DNA from: Artocarpus heterophyllus
Lineage: Eukaryota > Streptophyta > Magnoliopsida > Rosales > Moraceae
Reading direction: 5' to 3'
NCBI GenBank assembly: GCA_025403435.1
Contig: CM046341.1
Coordinates: 17,503,319-17,567,318 of the forward strand
Length of the DNA stretch: 64,000 nucleotides
Below, one piece after another: positions 43,642 to 54,640 of this stretch. The notes under the pieces are model-generated. The model searched no databases, had not been told where the DNA came from, and saw only the letters and a program-made list of their open reading frames with translations. Every line of letters starts with the position of its first letter. The first letter of the stretch is position 1. The position numbers were made by a program, and so were the translations under genes.

Positions 43642-44845
43642 TTTTGTTGTTTTTATCTAGGCTCGGGAGGTGCCCGGTTATTTGTACCTCCCCATCTCTT
43701 TTCATAATAAAAATTTTTACTTTCCTGAAGTTTATCGCTTCTCAATTTTGCCCTTTAAATTTTCTTTTTCAAGTACGACTGTCCTTAGGTAAAAAATTTC
43801 GTTCTTTAAAAGCTAGTGGGGCGGCTATTCGGGAACAAAGTTCAAACTTCCTTCCTCGGAGTCAAGTGCTTCCCAGAAGAGGTATTGAGTGGAGGATTTT
43901 CCAAAGTTGGATGTTCCTCAGGAGAGAACGTATTTGAATCAGAGATTCTAAACCCTTCCCAATTACATTCTCATTGAATTTAGCGCCTCGATGACAAAAC
44001 GTCTTACCTTCCCAAGTTAGAGGTTCCTCAGGAAGGAAACTTCCTGGGAAAAAGTGATTACCGAGTTTAACTGAGCAGGGAAAGCCCATTTCTTGATCAG
44101 GCAGAGCACAACGGCATGTGGTACCCTATACCCTGTCTCCCCCTTAGACTTGTTTAAGGTTCATTGAAACTTTTACAAGTCTAATGTTAGTTGGGCATAG
44201 TTACGCTAGGGCGACATTGATCGGGCTGTCCGTATAGCGACAGACTAATGGTTGGCATTATACGCCAACTAGCCCCCTAGTTTGATTAGTTGAGACGACT
44301 CTCCCTCTTCGAGAGTTATGGTTAGGTCCCTCGGGCTAGAGTTATGACCCCTTTTTAAGGAGTTGTTTTTTCCTTAACACATATTGTCAATGGAACAGTG
44401 TAGAAATTGAAAATTTCATTGATGTATAATATTTACATTCCAATCTTGTTTAGTACCCCTAGTTACAAAAAGAATATAGCCAGAGATCAAAAAGAATTTC
44501 TGGCATCAGTTAACAAAAGAATTATTTTAGGAGCTCGGCGTTCCAAGAATGACCGAGCAGGTTGCCCTCCATGTTTGATAGCCTGTAGGTTCCTGGTCAG
44601 ATAATTCCAATGACTTTATATGATCTGTCCCATGTTGGACCAAAGGACCCTAGCCCAGGCTGCTTAATAGTGACCTTCTTTAGCACCAGATCTCTAACTT
44701 TGAAGCTCCTTGGTTAGACCCGTTTGTTATAGTATCGGGTAACAACTTGGTTTTGAGCTGTATTACGAATCCCTGCACGGTTCCTCTTTTCCTCGAGCAA
44801 GTCAAGTTCTGACATTGTGGCCTCAACATTTTAAACTTCTTCGTA
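43642..44845. other. Gypsy-1 region between antisense gene and integrase
   Basis: It contains repeated blocks of the type TTCCCAAGTTAGAGGTTCCTCAGGA (43890-44060), which recur in Gypsy-2 at 58480-58750 and may be 3' UTR or spacer repeats. No supported gene. The integrase C-terminus decays into 44600-44845. Confidence 0.5.
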
Positions 44846-45985
44846 CTATTTGACCCTGAAGCCTAGTAGTCTTACTTCCGCCAGGATGACTGCCTCGGCC
44901 CGGTATACAAGAGAGAATGTAGTCTTCCTAGTAGTAGTTTGGGCCATTGTTCGATAGGCCCAGAGCATCTTTGGGAGCTCATCAATCCATGCCCCTTTGA
45001 GGCCCTCAAGCTTTTTCTTGAGGTTGTCCTTAATTGTTTTATTGATAGCTTCAACTTGTTCATTGCTTTGAGGACAGCTCGAAGAGGAAAAGACCTTAAT
45101 GCCGAGCTGCTCGCATAGGCGGAGGAGACTCAAGGACTCAAACTGCTTTGTGTTGTCGGTCATGATGGTATGCCGGATCCCAAACGGCAGATGATGTTTC
45201 TCCATATAAAGTTGGTGCACTTGGCTTCGGTCATGTTAGTGCATTGCTCTACCTCGAACCATTTGATGAGGTAGTTGATGGCCACAATACAGTACTTAAA
45301 TTGAGATCGGTCTTGGGGAAGGGGCCTGATAAGATCAATGGCCCACTTAGCAAAAGGCCATGCTAATGTTACCGAGTTGAGAGGCTCGACATGATGTCCA
45401 GGCACCCTCGCAAACTGTTAACATTTTAAGCGTTTTTGTGTGAACTCTTTATAGTCTTTCTTCATGGTCGGCCAATAGTAGCCCTGTCGAAGACATTTTT
45501 GGGCCTATGATCACCCCCAGAGTGATAACCACATAGCCCCTCATGAATCTCCCTCATTAGATATTGAGCTTCTTTAGGCCCTAGGCACTTCAGGCATGGT
45601 CTAATGTAGCCTCATCGATATAGCTTCCCACTGATCATTGAATACTGGGCCGAGCTATTGCGATCAGGCGTCCCTCTTCTCAGTCGATAGGCAATTTGGC
45701 TGTGGTCAGGTATTAGATGATCAGGTCCATCTAAGTAGTCTCCTGCTGATTGGCTACACATGCTATTTCTTTGTTAATACTGGGCTCAGCTAATCTTTCC
45801 ATAGGGATCGAGATTAACTCACTGTCGCCTGGGCCCGAGCCAAACTGAGCAAGCACATCGGCCTTGGAGTTTTTCAATTTGGGGATCTGCTTAAACATGT
45901 AAGATTTAAACTATCCAAGCAACGTCTTGACCTCTTGTAAATATGTGGTCATAGATTCTGTCCGGGCTTGAAACACCCCAATGAC
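44846..45985 (-). pseudogene. Gypsy-1 integrase
   Basis: The minus-strand frame 45160-45405 has WPFAKWAIDLIRPLPQ (first catalytic aspartate) and YCIVAINYLIKWFEVE. The frame 44846-45220 has PFGIRHTIMTDNTKQF (second aspartate) and SSCPQSNEQVEAINKTIKDN (glutamate), followed by the C-terminal AYRTMAQTTTRKTTFSLVY. The zinc-binding N-terminal part lies in 45405-45700 with frame changes. A frameshift near 45160 splits the core. Confidence 0.85.
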
Positions 45986-46354
45986 CTATTGGATGATGAG
46001 CATGGAGTCGCTATGGATGACTAGGTGGTCTACCTTGAGATCCCTAGCGATTCTGAGATCAGCCAACAATGCTTCATACTCTGCTTCATTGTTAGAGGAC
46101 TTGAAATCGAATCGAAGTACATAGATCGTCTTATATCCATCTGGGCTTGTTAAAACTAGCCCAACACCCAAACCTTTTGCGTAGGCAGATCCATCTACTA
46201 AAAGCTTCCATTCTGGTTCTGACATGGCGTGACCACCACTGCAGCTAGGGGTGTCCAAAACTTCCACGAGTGCCTTCTCGGCTAGTGCTGTGCCTTGCTT
46301 GGTCTCGGTGAACTCGGTAATGAAATCTGTGAGGGCCTGAGCCTTGATGGCCAT
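45986..46354 (-). pseudogene. Gypsy-1 extra (archaeal-type) RNase H
   Basis: The frame contains EWKLLVDGSAYAKGLGVGLV, SNNEAEYEALLADLRIARDL and VIHSDSMLII, with the D-E-D catalytic residues of the second RNase H found after the normal RT-RNase H in Tat-clade elements. It supports the Tat assignment. It stops near 45986. Confidence 0.85.
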
Positions 46355-46429
46355 CCTTAGTACAAAATGAATGTCATACTAGCCAAGCTCAATTGACCAT
46401 TTGGCCATCTGTCTCGATATCTTTGGACT

Positions 46430-47540
46430 CTAAAAAACTTGCCGAAGAGGGAACTTTGTTGGGACTCGTATTGTGTGGCCTTGAAAATCAGGTCGCAGTT
46501 TTTGAGCAGAAGTGACTAGGGTGAATGCCAATTTCTCAAATGGAGGGTACCTCTTCTCGGCTCCTTGGATCGCATGGCTCATGTAATAGATGGGCTTTTG
46601 AACTCTATCTTCTTCACAGACGAGGACCGAGCTAATAGCCTTCTCGGACACGACAAGGTAGGTGTACAATACTTCCCTCTGTAAAGGTTTGGACAGGAGC
46701 GGGGGCGTGGCTAAGTATCTCTTTAAATTTTGGAAGGCTTCTTCACACTCCTTGCTCCACTCAAACCTCCCCTTGCATACCTTGAAAAATAGGTGGCACT
46801 TGTCAGTAGATCGGGAGACAAATCTAGAGAGAGCCGCTACCATGCTAGTAAGTTTTTTCACCTCTTTTATTGTCCAAGGTGAATGCATGTCTATAACAGC
46901 TTGAGCCTTGGCCGTGTTAACCTCGATTCCTCTTTAATTGACTAAAAATTTGAGAAACTTGCCTGAGCTAACCCTAAATGCACATTTCACTGGGTTGAGC
47001 TTCATTCCATACTCCAAGAAAATGTCAAAGTTCACTCGGAGATCGGCCATGTGATCCACTACTTGGACAAATTTAACTAACATATCGTCCATGTATACTT
47101 CTATAGTTTTGCCGATCAGCCGAGCAAACATCTTGTTGACTAGAAGTTGGTAGATTGCCCCAGCATTCTTGAGTCCAAAAGGCATTACTACGTAACAGTA
47201 GAGCCCTTGATCGGTAACAAAGGCTATTTTTATTTGACCTTCCTTGGCCATCTATATCTGGTTATAGCTAGAACAGGCATCCATGAAGCGGAGCAGCTGA
47301 TGCCCGATGGTTGTATCAACGAGCTGGTCTATTTGGGGTAGTGAAAAGCAGTCCTTAGGTAGGCCTTTTTTAGGTCGGTGTAGTCCATACAAACCTGCCA
47401 TTTTCCATTCGCCTTCTTGACTAGGACTACATTCGCCAACCACTTCGGATACTTCACAGATGAATCTTGCCTTCAATAGTTTATGGACCTCTTCATTAAT
47501 GGTGGCATACCTTTTTGGATTGAAAGCCCTTCTCTTTTAA
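46430..47540 (-). pseudogene. Gypsy-1 reverse transcriptase and first RNase H
   Basis: RT pieces: KDCFSLPQIDQLVDTTIGHQ (47252-47476), then YVVMPFGLKNAGAIYQLLVN and the catalytic YMDDMLVK (46934-47251). The connection and RNase H remnant (46430-46888) include LFKVCKGRFEWSKECEEAF and AISSVLVCEED. Stops near 47251, 46930 and 46430 break the frame. Confidence 0.88.
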
Positions 47541-48659
47541 ATAACCAGCTCGTTCTCTAGTTGGACATTAAGCCAGTGACATATTATGTTTGGATCAATA
47601 CCAGGAATGTCCTCGTGGGACCATTCAAACACATCCCGAAACTCTACAAGGAGCTTCTCAAGGTCAGCCTAGATCTCAGGCTTCAGCTGAGAGCTGAGTT
47701 GGACCGTATGGTCAGGATGTGCTGGATCGAGGCCAAAGGGCACCAAATCGTGGACGGGGGTGACTCTCACTTCCTCCTCAGGTAGACATGGGTCAAGGTT
47801 GGAAAGCATTTTGGGCACTGACACTGATGGAAACTATATTTCGTCAGCCTTGTATATGGCCAAGACATTTAAGTGCCAAGTTGACACAGCCTTGATAGCA
47901 TTAGCCTAACAAGCTTGAGAATCTTTCTGTAGTGACTGGATTACTCTAACCTCATTGTCCGTTGGGAACTTCATGGCCAGGTGGTAGGTGAATACCACAG
48001 CCTTTAGTGCATTTAATGTCAGACGATCGATTATAATATTGTATTGGGAGGGTTTGTCAATGATTAGGAAGTCGACGACACTTGTGACATGAGCAGCGCC
48101 CTTACCGAAGGTGATCGACAGGCCAACCTTCTCGACTGCTCTGACGCATTCATCTATAAAGCCGTAAAGGGACGTCTAAATTGGGAAAAGGTTAGCATGC
48201 TGATCTTCAGCTTATTGTATGCTTGCTTAAACAGGATGTCGGTTGAGCTACCATCGTCGATCAGCACACATTGTACTATGTTGGCGATATGCAACTTGCA
48301 CACAAGAGCATCGTTGTGCGGATGAATTAACTTCTCCGCCTCCTTCTCTGTAAAGGTGATCGCCAGTCTTGTTGGTGGCAAATTTTATTGACATGCTCAG
48401 ACATGTTAATAAGCTCACCTCTTTTGACCAGTCGAGCTTCTCGGATGTAAGGCCGCCGCCCACTCAATGTGTCCCCAATGACAGGCCCTCCAAAAATCGT
48501 GTGAACAATATTTGAGGGTTTCGGGGCATTCTCACCATCGTTGCATGAGCAGTTTGACATGTCTCGACTTAGTTGGTTGTCTCTCCTAGTTGTAGAGCCC
48601 AGAGCTAAAACTCGCTTGATAAATTCCTGCAAATGTCTGTCTCGAACCAGTCGCTCGAT
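47541..48659 (-). pseudogene. Gypsy-1 protease region
   Basis: The frame 48154-48381 has PHNDALVCKLHIANIVQCVL and DDGSSTDILFKQAY, the Tat-type aspartic protease active site (DDGSS, where relatives have DNGSS). The frame 48327-48632 precedes it. The stretch 47541-48153 corresponds to the protease-RT spacer (read as MAMKFPT..-like and YHQLNV-like pieces in shifted frames). Confidence 0.75.
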
Positions 48660-50000
48660 CTAGTCCTTGAGCTGAATACAGTCTAGGGTGTTATGTCCCA
48701 TATCCTTATGAAAATTGTAGTACTTGCTTTGGTCTCGCTTTGCTTTGCTACCCTTAAGCTTGGGCAGGTAGACCAGTAGGTTCTTCCCGCTCACCTGGGA
48801 AAGTACCTCCTTTATGCTCGCTACCAGAGGCATGTAGCTTTGAAATTTCCCAATTGACACTTTTGGTTTCTCAGCCTTCTTGTCCTTCTTCTGCTTCTTG
48901 TTCTGCTCGATGTTAGATTGTTTGAGCACTTTCTTCCACTTCTTTTCCTTTTTCACACTGCTGCTGCTGGCCTCTTCTTTGCAGCTCTTCATATATTCAA
49001 CTGTGTCGGCATACCTTTGTGTGTAGTCGAGCATTTGAGAAAACATTCTCGGCTGCTTGAATGCCAACAACAAGGTTAGCTTCTCATCTCGAAGACCCCT
49101 AACAAAAGCATGTTTTAGGGTCTCGTCTTTGAAGTTCTTAACCTCGAGTGCAGCTTGGGTAAATCAGTTTACATAATCTCAGACATTGCCATCTCCTTGA
49201 TTAATGACATATAGGTAGGTAATCTCCTTTCTCCTTGTTTTGTTGTGGAGAAGGCTGCCAAGAAGGCATCAGAAAGCTATCAAAAAGAAGTGATCGAAGC
49301 TAGTTTGAGTCACCAGAACCATTGCTGAGCTGGTTTGGTAAGGGTCAAAGAAAAAGCCTTACACATGGCTGTGTCACTGGCGTTCTGTAGGAGCATGTGT
49401 CCTTGGTATAACTTGACATGCTCGTCAGCGTCTGCGGTCCTATTGTAGGACTTGGTTTACGGGACTTTCAATTTGGGCGGCATTGGGCCTCGCATAATGG
49501 CATCGGTGAATGGTAGATCTAGGGCACCGACGTCGTCTAAACTGAAACGGTTGTTGCAGATTTCATCAATTTAACATTGCAATTCTTGGAACTAGCGACT
49601 ATTGGTATCTTCGGGTAGTTCAACTCTATAGGGTGCTCTGCCCTCAACCCTGTTACCTACTCTAGGGTGGTGATCCTACTGCAGCTCCCTTTGGCGCCTG
49701 AGCTGATAAAAAACAGATGCTCGGGAGCCCTGTGGCGACGGAGCCCGTGCTTCCTGAGGGCCAAGACGTGCCTCTCAGATAAGCCTATTGTTTGCCAAGG
49801 TGCCATGTGTAGATCTTCTAGAGTGCTAAGAGTCGGCTTCACTCGGGTTAGCAGCTTCTTGTCTTGCTCGACCCGTAGCCTGGTCAGCCAGGGTTGGAGG
49901 TAAGAGGTCAGGAGCCACCTGGTGGTGAGCCTGCTGTGCGAGCTATTAAGTAAGTATCCAAACAGCATTAGTTAGTTCCCAGATAGGGTCTTGGACAATC
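48660..50000 (-). pseudogene. Gypsy-1 gag
   Basis: Gag pieces include KHAFVRGLRDEKLTL and FSQMLDYTQRYADTVEYMKS, a Lys-rich stretch, and the Tat-type knuckle-like YYNFHKDMGHNTLDCIQLKD (48660-49073). The N-terminal part at 49657-49968 is in another frame. Gypsy-2 has the same order at 52640-54010 on the plus strand. Confidence 0.78.
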
Positions 50001-50218
50001 AGATCTTGCATCTATTCGGCCCTCACCATGTTTCCTTGACCCCAGAACAGGATCTCGTGGCTCGAGGATGGCCTTTGGGTCTGGCCAGATTCTGGTTTCG
50101 GTTTCAAACTTCACCCGACCCCTCTTGTCAAGCACCCTTGTCCCAGACATTGCCTCGAGTTACCATCTCAGTTCATTGGCTTGCTGTGGCTAGTAATTTC
50201 AGGTAAAGGCATAGAGGA

Positions 50219-50234
50219 CCTCCTTCTAGTGCCA
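50219..50234 (-). other. Primer binding site of Gypsy-1
   Basis: The minus strand reads TGGCACTAGAAGGAGG three bases from the 5' LTR. Gypsy-2 has TGACGCTAGAAGGAGG. The tRNA used is not assigned here. Confidence 0.7.
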
Positions 50235-50237
50235 AAA

Positions 50238-50876
50238 TGTTGACGCTTACTGGAGTTCGGTGCAGATCAACACCACATGCGGCTGCGGACGGTGGTCAGC
50301 TTTTCCCCTACTTGTCTCTACTTGATCAGATGGACCTGCTACAAGAGGAGGGATGCTTCAGGAGCAAGAAAAAGATGGGACAGTCAATAGACGAAGGCTT
50401 CTTGATGCTCAAGGCAGGAGTTGCTCGGCAGAGAGCGAGAACTTGTTAGGAAGGAAGAAGCATGCATGCTGGATGCAATAAATGCACCCTATTTATAGGT
50501 TGCCACTTGGACCGGGTGTTAGGTGGGTTTTGCCCATGACCTGAGTGCCACATCAAGGCATGTCAGGTGGCAGAGGACAAGTGCCATGCCCTTCGCTGGT
50601 GGATTGTTTCCCATCCGATGACGAGTTGTTCACCATCTATTGGCCAGTGATGACGAGTAGCAGTCCATTTACAAGTGAAAAGAATCCAACACGAGCTGGT
50701 GCTTGACCCGAGGAGGTGACCAGTTACAGTGCAGCCCAAGAGACCCTAAAAAGCACCTTGGACAAATGATCCAAGCTTATTGGGAACAATTATGAATTCA
50801 CCATAGCTTTGCCGAGCTTCTTTGCCGACCACCCAAAGTAAAGCTCCTCGACGGTGGTGCCAAGCTCACCCCAACA
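50238..50876 (-). repeat. Gypsy-1 5' LTR (639 bp)
   Basis: Plus-strand ends are TGTTGACGCTTACTGG and CTCACCCCAACA. It contains a TATA box on the minus strand (CTATAAATAGGG, 50487-50498), as do the Gypsy-2 LTRs. It matches the split left LTR. Confidence 0.92.
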
Positions 50877-51050
50877 ATTTTTGTTTCTTTTATATGTCCA
50901 ATGAGGAATGAGGAAAAATTGCCAAATTCCTTTATTATGAATGTAAATCTAATGTCTTTTTTAGAAAATGAATATTGGCCATTCAATGTTATATTTGTTT
51001 CATAATTTTCGATTTTATTTTGGATTCTCATTGATATACAAAAATCACAC
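50877..51050 (-). promoter_or_regulatory. Displaced IDL-B promoter right of the nest
   Basis: It begins with the target duplication ATTTT and continues TGTTTCTTTTATATGTCC, then a GAATGAGGA block, GAATGTAAATCT and GAATATTGGCCATTCAATG. The same landmarks in the same order lie upstream of IDL-A (22340-22570), with one diverged copy of the 46-bp minisatellite and no MITE. This is the 5' UTR and promoter that belonged to the IDL-B remnant at 22632-22701. Confidence 0.72.
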
Positions 51051-51053
51051 AAT

Positions 51054-51054
<1 letters not shown>

Positions 51055-51089
<35 letters not shown>
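51055..51089. repeat. (TTA)n microsatellite
   Basis: About eleven uninterrupted ATT/TTA triplets. Confidence 0.95.
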
Positions 51090-51092
<3 letters not shown>

Positions 51093-51523
51093 ATTCACAT
51101 CTTGGTTGTAATATAATTCAATTGTGGACAGTTTTTTTTAAACATGAAATATATATTTATACATTTGCTTATAATTTGGTTAGATAAGTGTCATTATCCA
51201 ATTACATCAATTTGCTTAACCCTAAACTCGAGAAATTGGTGAAGAACTCACTAATCAGTACACTGTTAAGAGGTCCCCTTAATCACGCAATCTAAAAGAT
51301 AAAGTTGGCATTGGATAGTGATGAAGAGAATATCAAAAGTTATGGAAGTTAATTCTGATGATTTTAATGATAAATTAAAGGTAGGGAGTTGATTCGAAAA
51401 TTATTCAGCTATTGGAAAGAAAAACCAAATCAATTCAAATTTTCTTAAAGGCGTTTTGGTTTTTCAGAAGCAAGGGATAGTAAGGTATCTCTCTTTGTCC
51501 TAAAGCTGGTACTTGGTAATTCA
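51090..51523. other. AT-rich intergenic stretch
   Basis: No open frame, repeat or motif that I can support. It separates the IDL-B promoter from the possible CACTA end. Confidence 0.5.
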
Positions 51524-51737
51524 CACTACAATAAAAAGGAGTTTTCGTAACTCTTATTAGAAGACGATTTAGCAAGAAACCGCCATCTAAAGTCACACGA
51601 TATTTATTAGGTCTGATGTCATGTACCTTAGATAATGATTTCTAAATAGCTGTATCTAACGTTAATCATTGGATGATAGTTTATTATGCTTTATAATCAT
51701 CCCGCCTACTCAAAGGTCAAACTTAACTCTCAGCGCC
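51524..51737. mobile_element. Possible CACTA transposon end
   Basis: It starts CACTACAATAAAAAGGAG, close to the CACTACAAGAAAA ends of plant CACTA elements, and continues with subterminal-like words (GACGATTTAGCAAGAAACCGCC, TCTAAATAGCTGTATCTAA). Gypsy-2 inserted at 51737. I could not find the matching opposite end to the right of Gypsy-2, so this may be a fragment. Confidence 0.4.
51733..51737. other. Gypsy-2 target site duplication, left
   Basis: GCGCC here and GTGCC at 62526-62530, one change. Confidence 0.75.
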
Positions 51738-52374
51738 TATTGGGGGTGAGATCGACGCCACCATCAAGGAGCCTTACTTTAGGTGGTCGGCCAAACAACT
51801 CGGCAAAGCCTCTAGGAGCTAACAACTGATCCTAATGAGCTTGGATCGCTTATTTGAGGTGCTTTTTAGGGTCCCTCTGGCCGCACTACAACTAGTTGCC
51901 TCCTCGGGTCAGGCACCAGCTCGGGTTGGATTCTTGTCACTCGCAAGTAGGTTGTTACTTGCCATCACTGGATGACAGATACGGATAACTCGTCATCAGA
52001 TGGGAAACAATCCACCGATGGAAGGCATGACACTTGTCTTTTGCCTTCTGACATGCCTTGATGTGACACACGGGTCGTGGGCAAAACCCACCAAACACTT
52101 TGTCCAAGTGGCAGCCTATAAATATGGTGCATTTATTACATTTGGCAAGCATGCTCCTCCCATGTAACAAGTTCCCATCCTCTGTCGAGCAACGCCTGCC
52201 TTGAGCGTCAGAGAGCCCTTGTCTGTTGACTAACCTGCCTTTTCTTGCCTCCAAAGCATCTCTCCTCTTGTTGCAGGTCCACTCGAGCAGACAGAGGCAA
52301 ACAGGGAAGAGCTGTCCACTGTGTGCAGTCGCATGTGGTATTGATTCACCGCCTTATTATGTTAAGCATCAACA
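51738..52374 (+). repeat. Gypsy-2 5' LTR (637 bp)
   Basis: It starts TATTGGGGGTGAG (TG mutated to TA) and ends AAGCATCAACA. The LTR TATA box CTATAAATATGG lies at 52116-52127. It matches 61888-62525. Confidence 0.92.
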
Positions 52375-52377
52375 TTG

Positions 52378-52393
52378 TGACGCTAGAAGGAGG
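52378..52393 (+). other. Primer binding site of Gypsy-2
   Basis: TGACGCTAGAAGGAGG three bases after the 5' LTR, matching the Gypsy-1 site except at two positions. Confidence 0.65.
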
Positions 52394-52639
52394 GCGCCTA
52401 TGCCTTCGCTTGAAATCACTAGCCACAATAAGCCATGATCTGAGATGGTAACCCAAGTCCACACTTGTGACGAGGCTGCCTGACAAGAGGGGTCGGGCCA
52501 AGCCAAAAATCAAAACCAAAATCCGACCAGACCCAAAGGCCATCCTTAAGCCACTAGATCCCGTTCTGGGGGTCAGGGAAGTGCGGCGAGGGCTGAATAA
52601 ATGCAAGATCCGATTGTCCAAGACCCTATCTAGGAACTG

Positions 52640-54010
52640 ACCAATGCAGTTTGGAAACTTACCCAGCAGCTCACACAGTAGGCACAACACCATGCGACTC
52701 TTGACCGCCTTCCCCTAGCCCCAGTTGACCAGGATAGGGGCGAGCAGGACAAGTTGTCGCCAACCACAGTGAAGCTAACTAAAAGCGCTCCAAAAGATCC
52801 ACACATGGCGTCTTGGCAACCAACAGGCTAGTCTAAGAAGGCCACCTTGGCCCACAGGAAGTGCAGGCCCCATCCCTGCAATGCTCTTGAGCTTCCATTT
52901 TTTATTGGCTCGAGCGCCAAGTGGAAGCATAGTAGGGTCGCCTCCCCGAAGCATGTGACAGGGTTGAGGGCAGAGCACCCTATAGTGTTGAACTACCTGA
53001 AGATACCAATAGTCACTAATTTCGGGAACTACAACACCAAATTGACGAAATTCACAACAATTGTTTTGGTTTGGACGATGTCTGTGCCTTAGATCTACCG
53101 TTTACCGATGCCATACTGTGAGCGCCAATGTCGCCCAAATTCAAAGTCCCACAAATCAAGGCCTATAATAGGGTCGCAGACGTTGATAAGCATGTCGAAT
53201 TGTACCAAGGACACATGCTCCTACAAAACGCCAACAATGCAGCCATGTACAAGGCCTTTTCTTTGACCCTAACTAGACTAGCTCGGCAATAGTTTTGGCG
53301 ACTTGAACCAGCTTCAATCACTTCTTTTTAACAGCTCTCTGATGCCTTTTTGGTAGCCTTCTCCACAACAAAAATAAGGAGAAAGGAAATAACTTATTTA
53401 TATGCCGTTAAGTAAGGAGATGACAATGTCAGAGATTATATAAATTGGTTTACCCGAGCAGCTCTCGAAGTTAAGCACGTCAAAGACAAGACCCTAAAAC
53501 ATGCCTTTGTAGGGGGTCTTCGAGACGAGAAGCTAACCTGCTTGTTAGCATTTAAGCAGCCGAGCACATTTTCTCAAATGCTTGGCTACGTGCAAAGGTA
53601 TGCCGATACGGCTGAATATATGAAGAACCATAGAGAAAAAGCTAGTAGTAGCGGCACGAAGAAGGAGAAAAAGTAGAAGAAAGCGCAAAAACAGTCTGGC
53701 GTCGAGCAGAACAAGAAGCAAAAGAAGGACAAGAAGATCAAGAAGCCAAAAGTGCCAATGAGGAAATTCCAAAGCTACACGCCCTTGGTAGCAAGCATTG
53801 ATAAGGTACTTGCCCAAGTGAGCAGAAGGAACCTACTGGTCGACCCGCCCAAGCTCAAAGGCAGCAAAGCAAAGTAGGACCAAAGTAAGTACTACAATTT
53901 TCACGAGGATGTGGGACATAACACCTGTGACTGCATTGAGCTCAAGGACCAAATCGAGAGACTGGTCCGAGATGGACATTTGTAGGAGTTTGTAGAGCGA
54001 GTTTTAACTC
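52640..54010 (+). pseudogene. Gypsy-2 gag
   Basis: Plus-strand gag read through many stops. The clearest parts are FSQMLGYVQRYADTAEYMKN (53575-53635), a Lys-rich stretch, and YYNFHEDVGHNTCDCIELKD (53890-53950). No single frame exceeds about 100 codons. The minus-strand frame 53545-53817 is a by-product. Confidence 0.75.
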
Positions 54011-54640
54011 TAGGCTCTGCAGCCTGGAGAGATAACTAGCCGAGCTGAGACACGCCGAATCACACACGCAATGGTGGGAAAGCCCTAGAACCCCCGAACA
54101 TTATTCACATAATTTTTGGAGAGCTTGTTACCAAGGACACATCGAGTGGGTGGCGAGCTTACGTCTGAGAAGCTCGACTGGTCGAAAAAGGTGAGCTCAT
54201 TAACAAGTTCGAGCACGTTAATAAAATTTACTACCAGCAAGACACGCCAATCACCTTTACGGAAGAAGAGGCAGATAAATTAATCCATCCGCACAATGAT
54301 GCCCTTGTGTGCGAGTTGCACATCGCCAATAACATAGTATGGCTTGTGCTAATCGACAATGGTAGTTCTGTTGACATCCTATTCAAGCAAGTTTACGATA
54401 AGCTAAAGATTAGCAATGCTACCATTATCCTAGTCCAAACACCACTTTATGGCTTTATAGGTGAATGCGTCCAAGCAGTTGGGAAGGTGGGCTTGTTAGT
54501 CACCTTTGATGAGGATGCTGCTCGAGTGACACGCGTTGTCAACTTCCTTTTTGTTGCAAACTCTACCAATATTATATTATTATTGATCGTTTGACGTTAA
54601 ACGCACTAAAGCCTATGGTCTCCACTTACCACCTGGCCAT
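54011..54640 (+). pseudogene. Gypsy-2 protease
   Basis: The frame 54307-54594 carries CELHIANNIVWLVLIDNGSS and VDILFKQVYDKLKIS, with the canonical DNGSS active site that Gypsy-1 has as DDGSS. The preceding ITFTEEEADKLIHPHNDALV segment (54255-54310) is joined but for a frame change near 54310. It ends at a stop at 54594. Confidence 0.78.

Larger units (their letters stand above)
22705..50876 (-). mobile_element. Gypsy-1, Ty3/gypsy Tat-type, with nested Copia-1 and Copia-2
   Basis: Left LTR 22705-23186 plus 40590-40733 (split by Copia-1), right LTR 50238-50876, internal region 40734-50237, target duplication ATTTT on both sides. Coding strand is minus, in the order gag, protease, RT with RNase H, an extra archaeal-type RNase H, integrase. 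A separate gene on the opposite strand (41119-43641) lies between integrase and the 3' LTR. The extra RNase H and the antisense gene are hallmarks of the plant Tat clade (Ogre/Retand relatives). All coding parts carry stops or frameshifts, so it is inactive. Confidence 0.9.

Noticed and set aside
51055..51089. Possible CRISPR-like or satellite array
   Set aside because: It is a plain trinucleotide microsatellite. No spaced repeats with unique spacers occur anywhere in the window.
53545..53817. Leu-rich minus-strand frame resembling a membrane protein
   Set aside because: It is the reverse complement of the Lys-rich gag segment of Gypsy-2 (AAG codons read as CTT).
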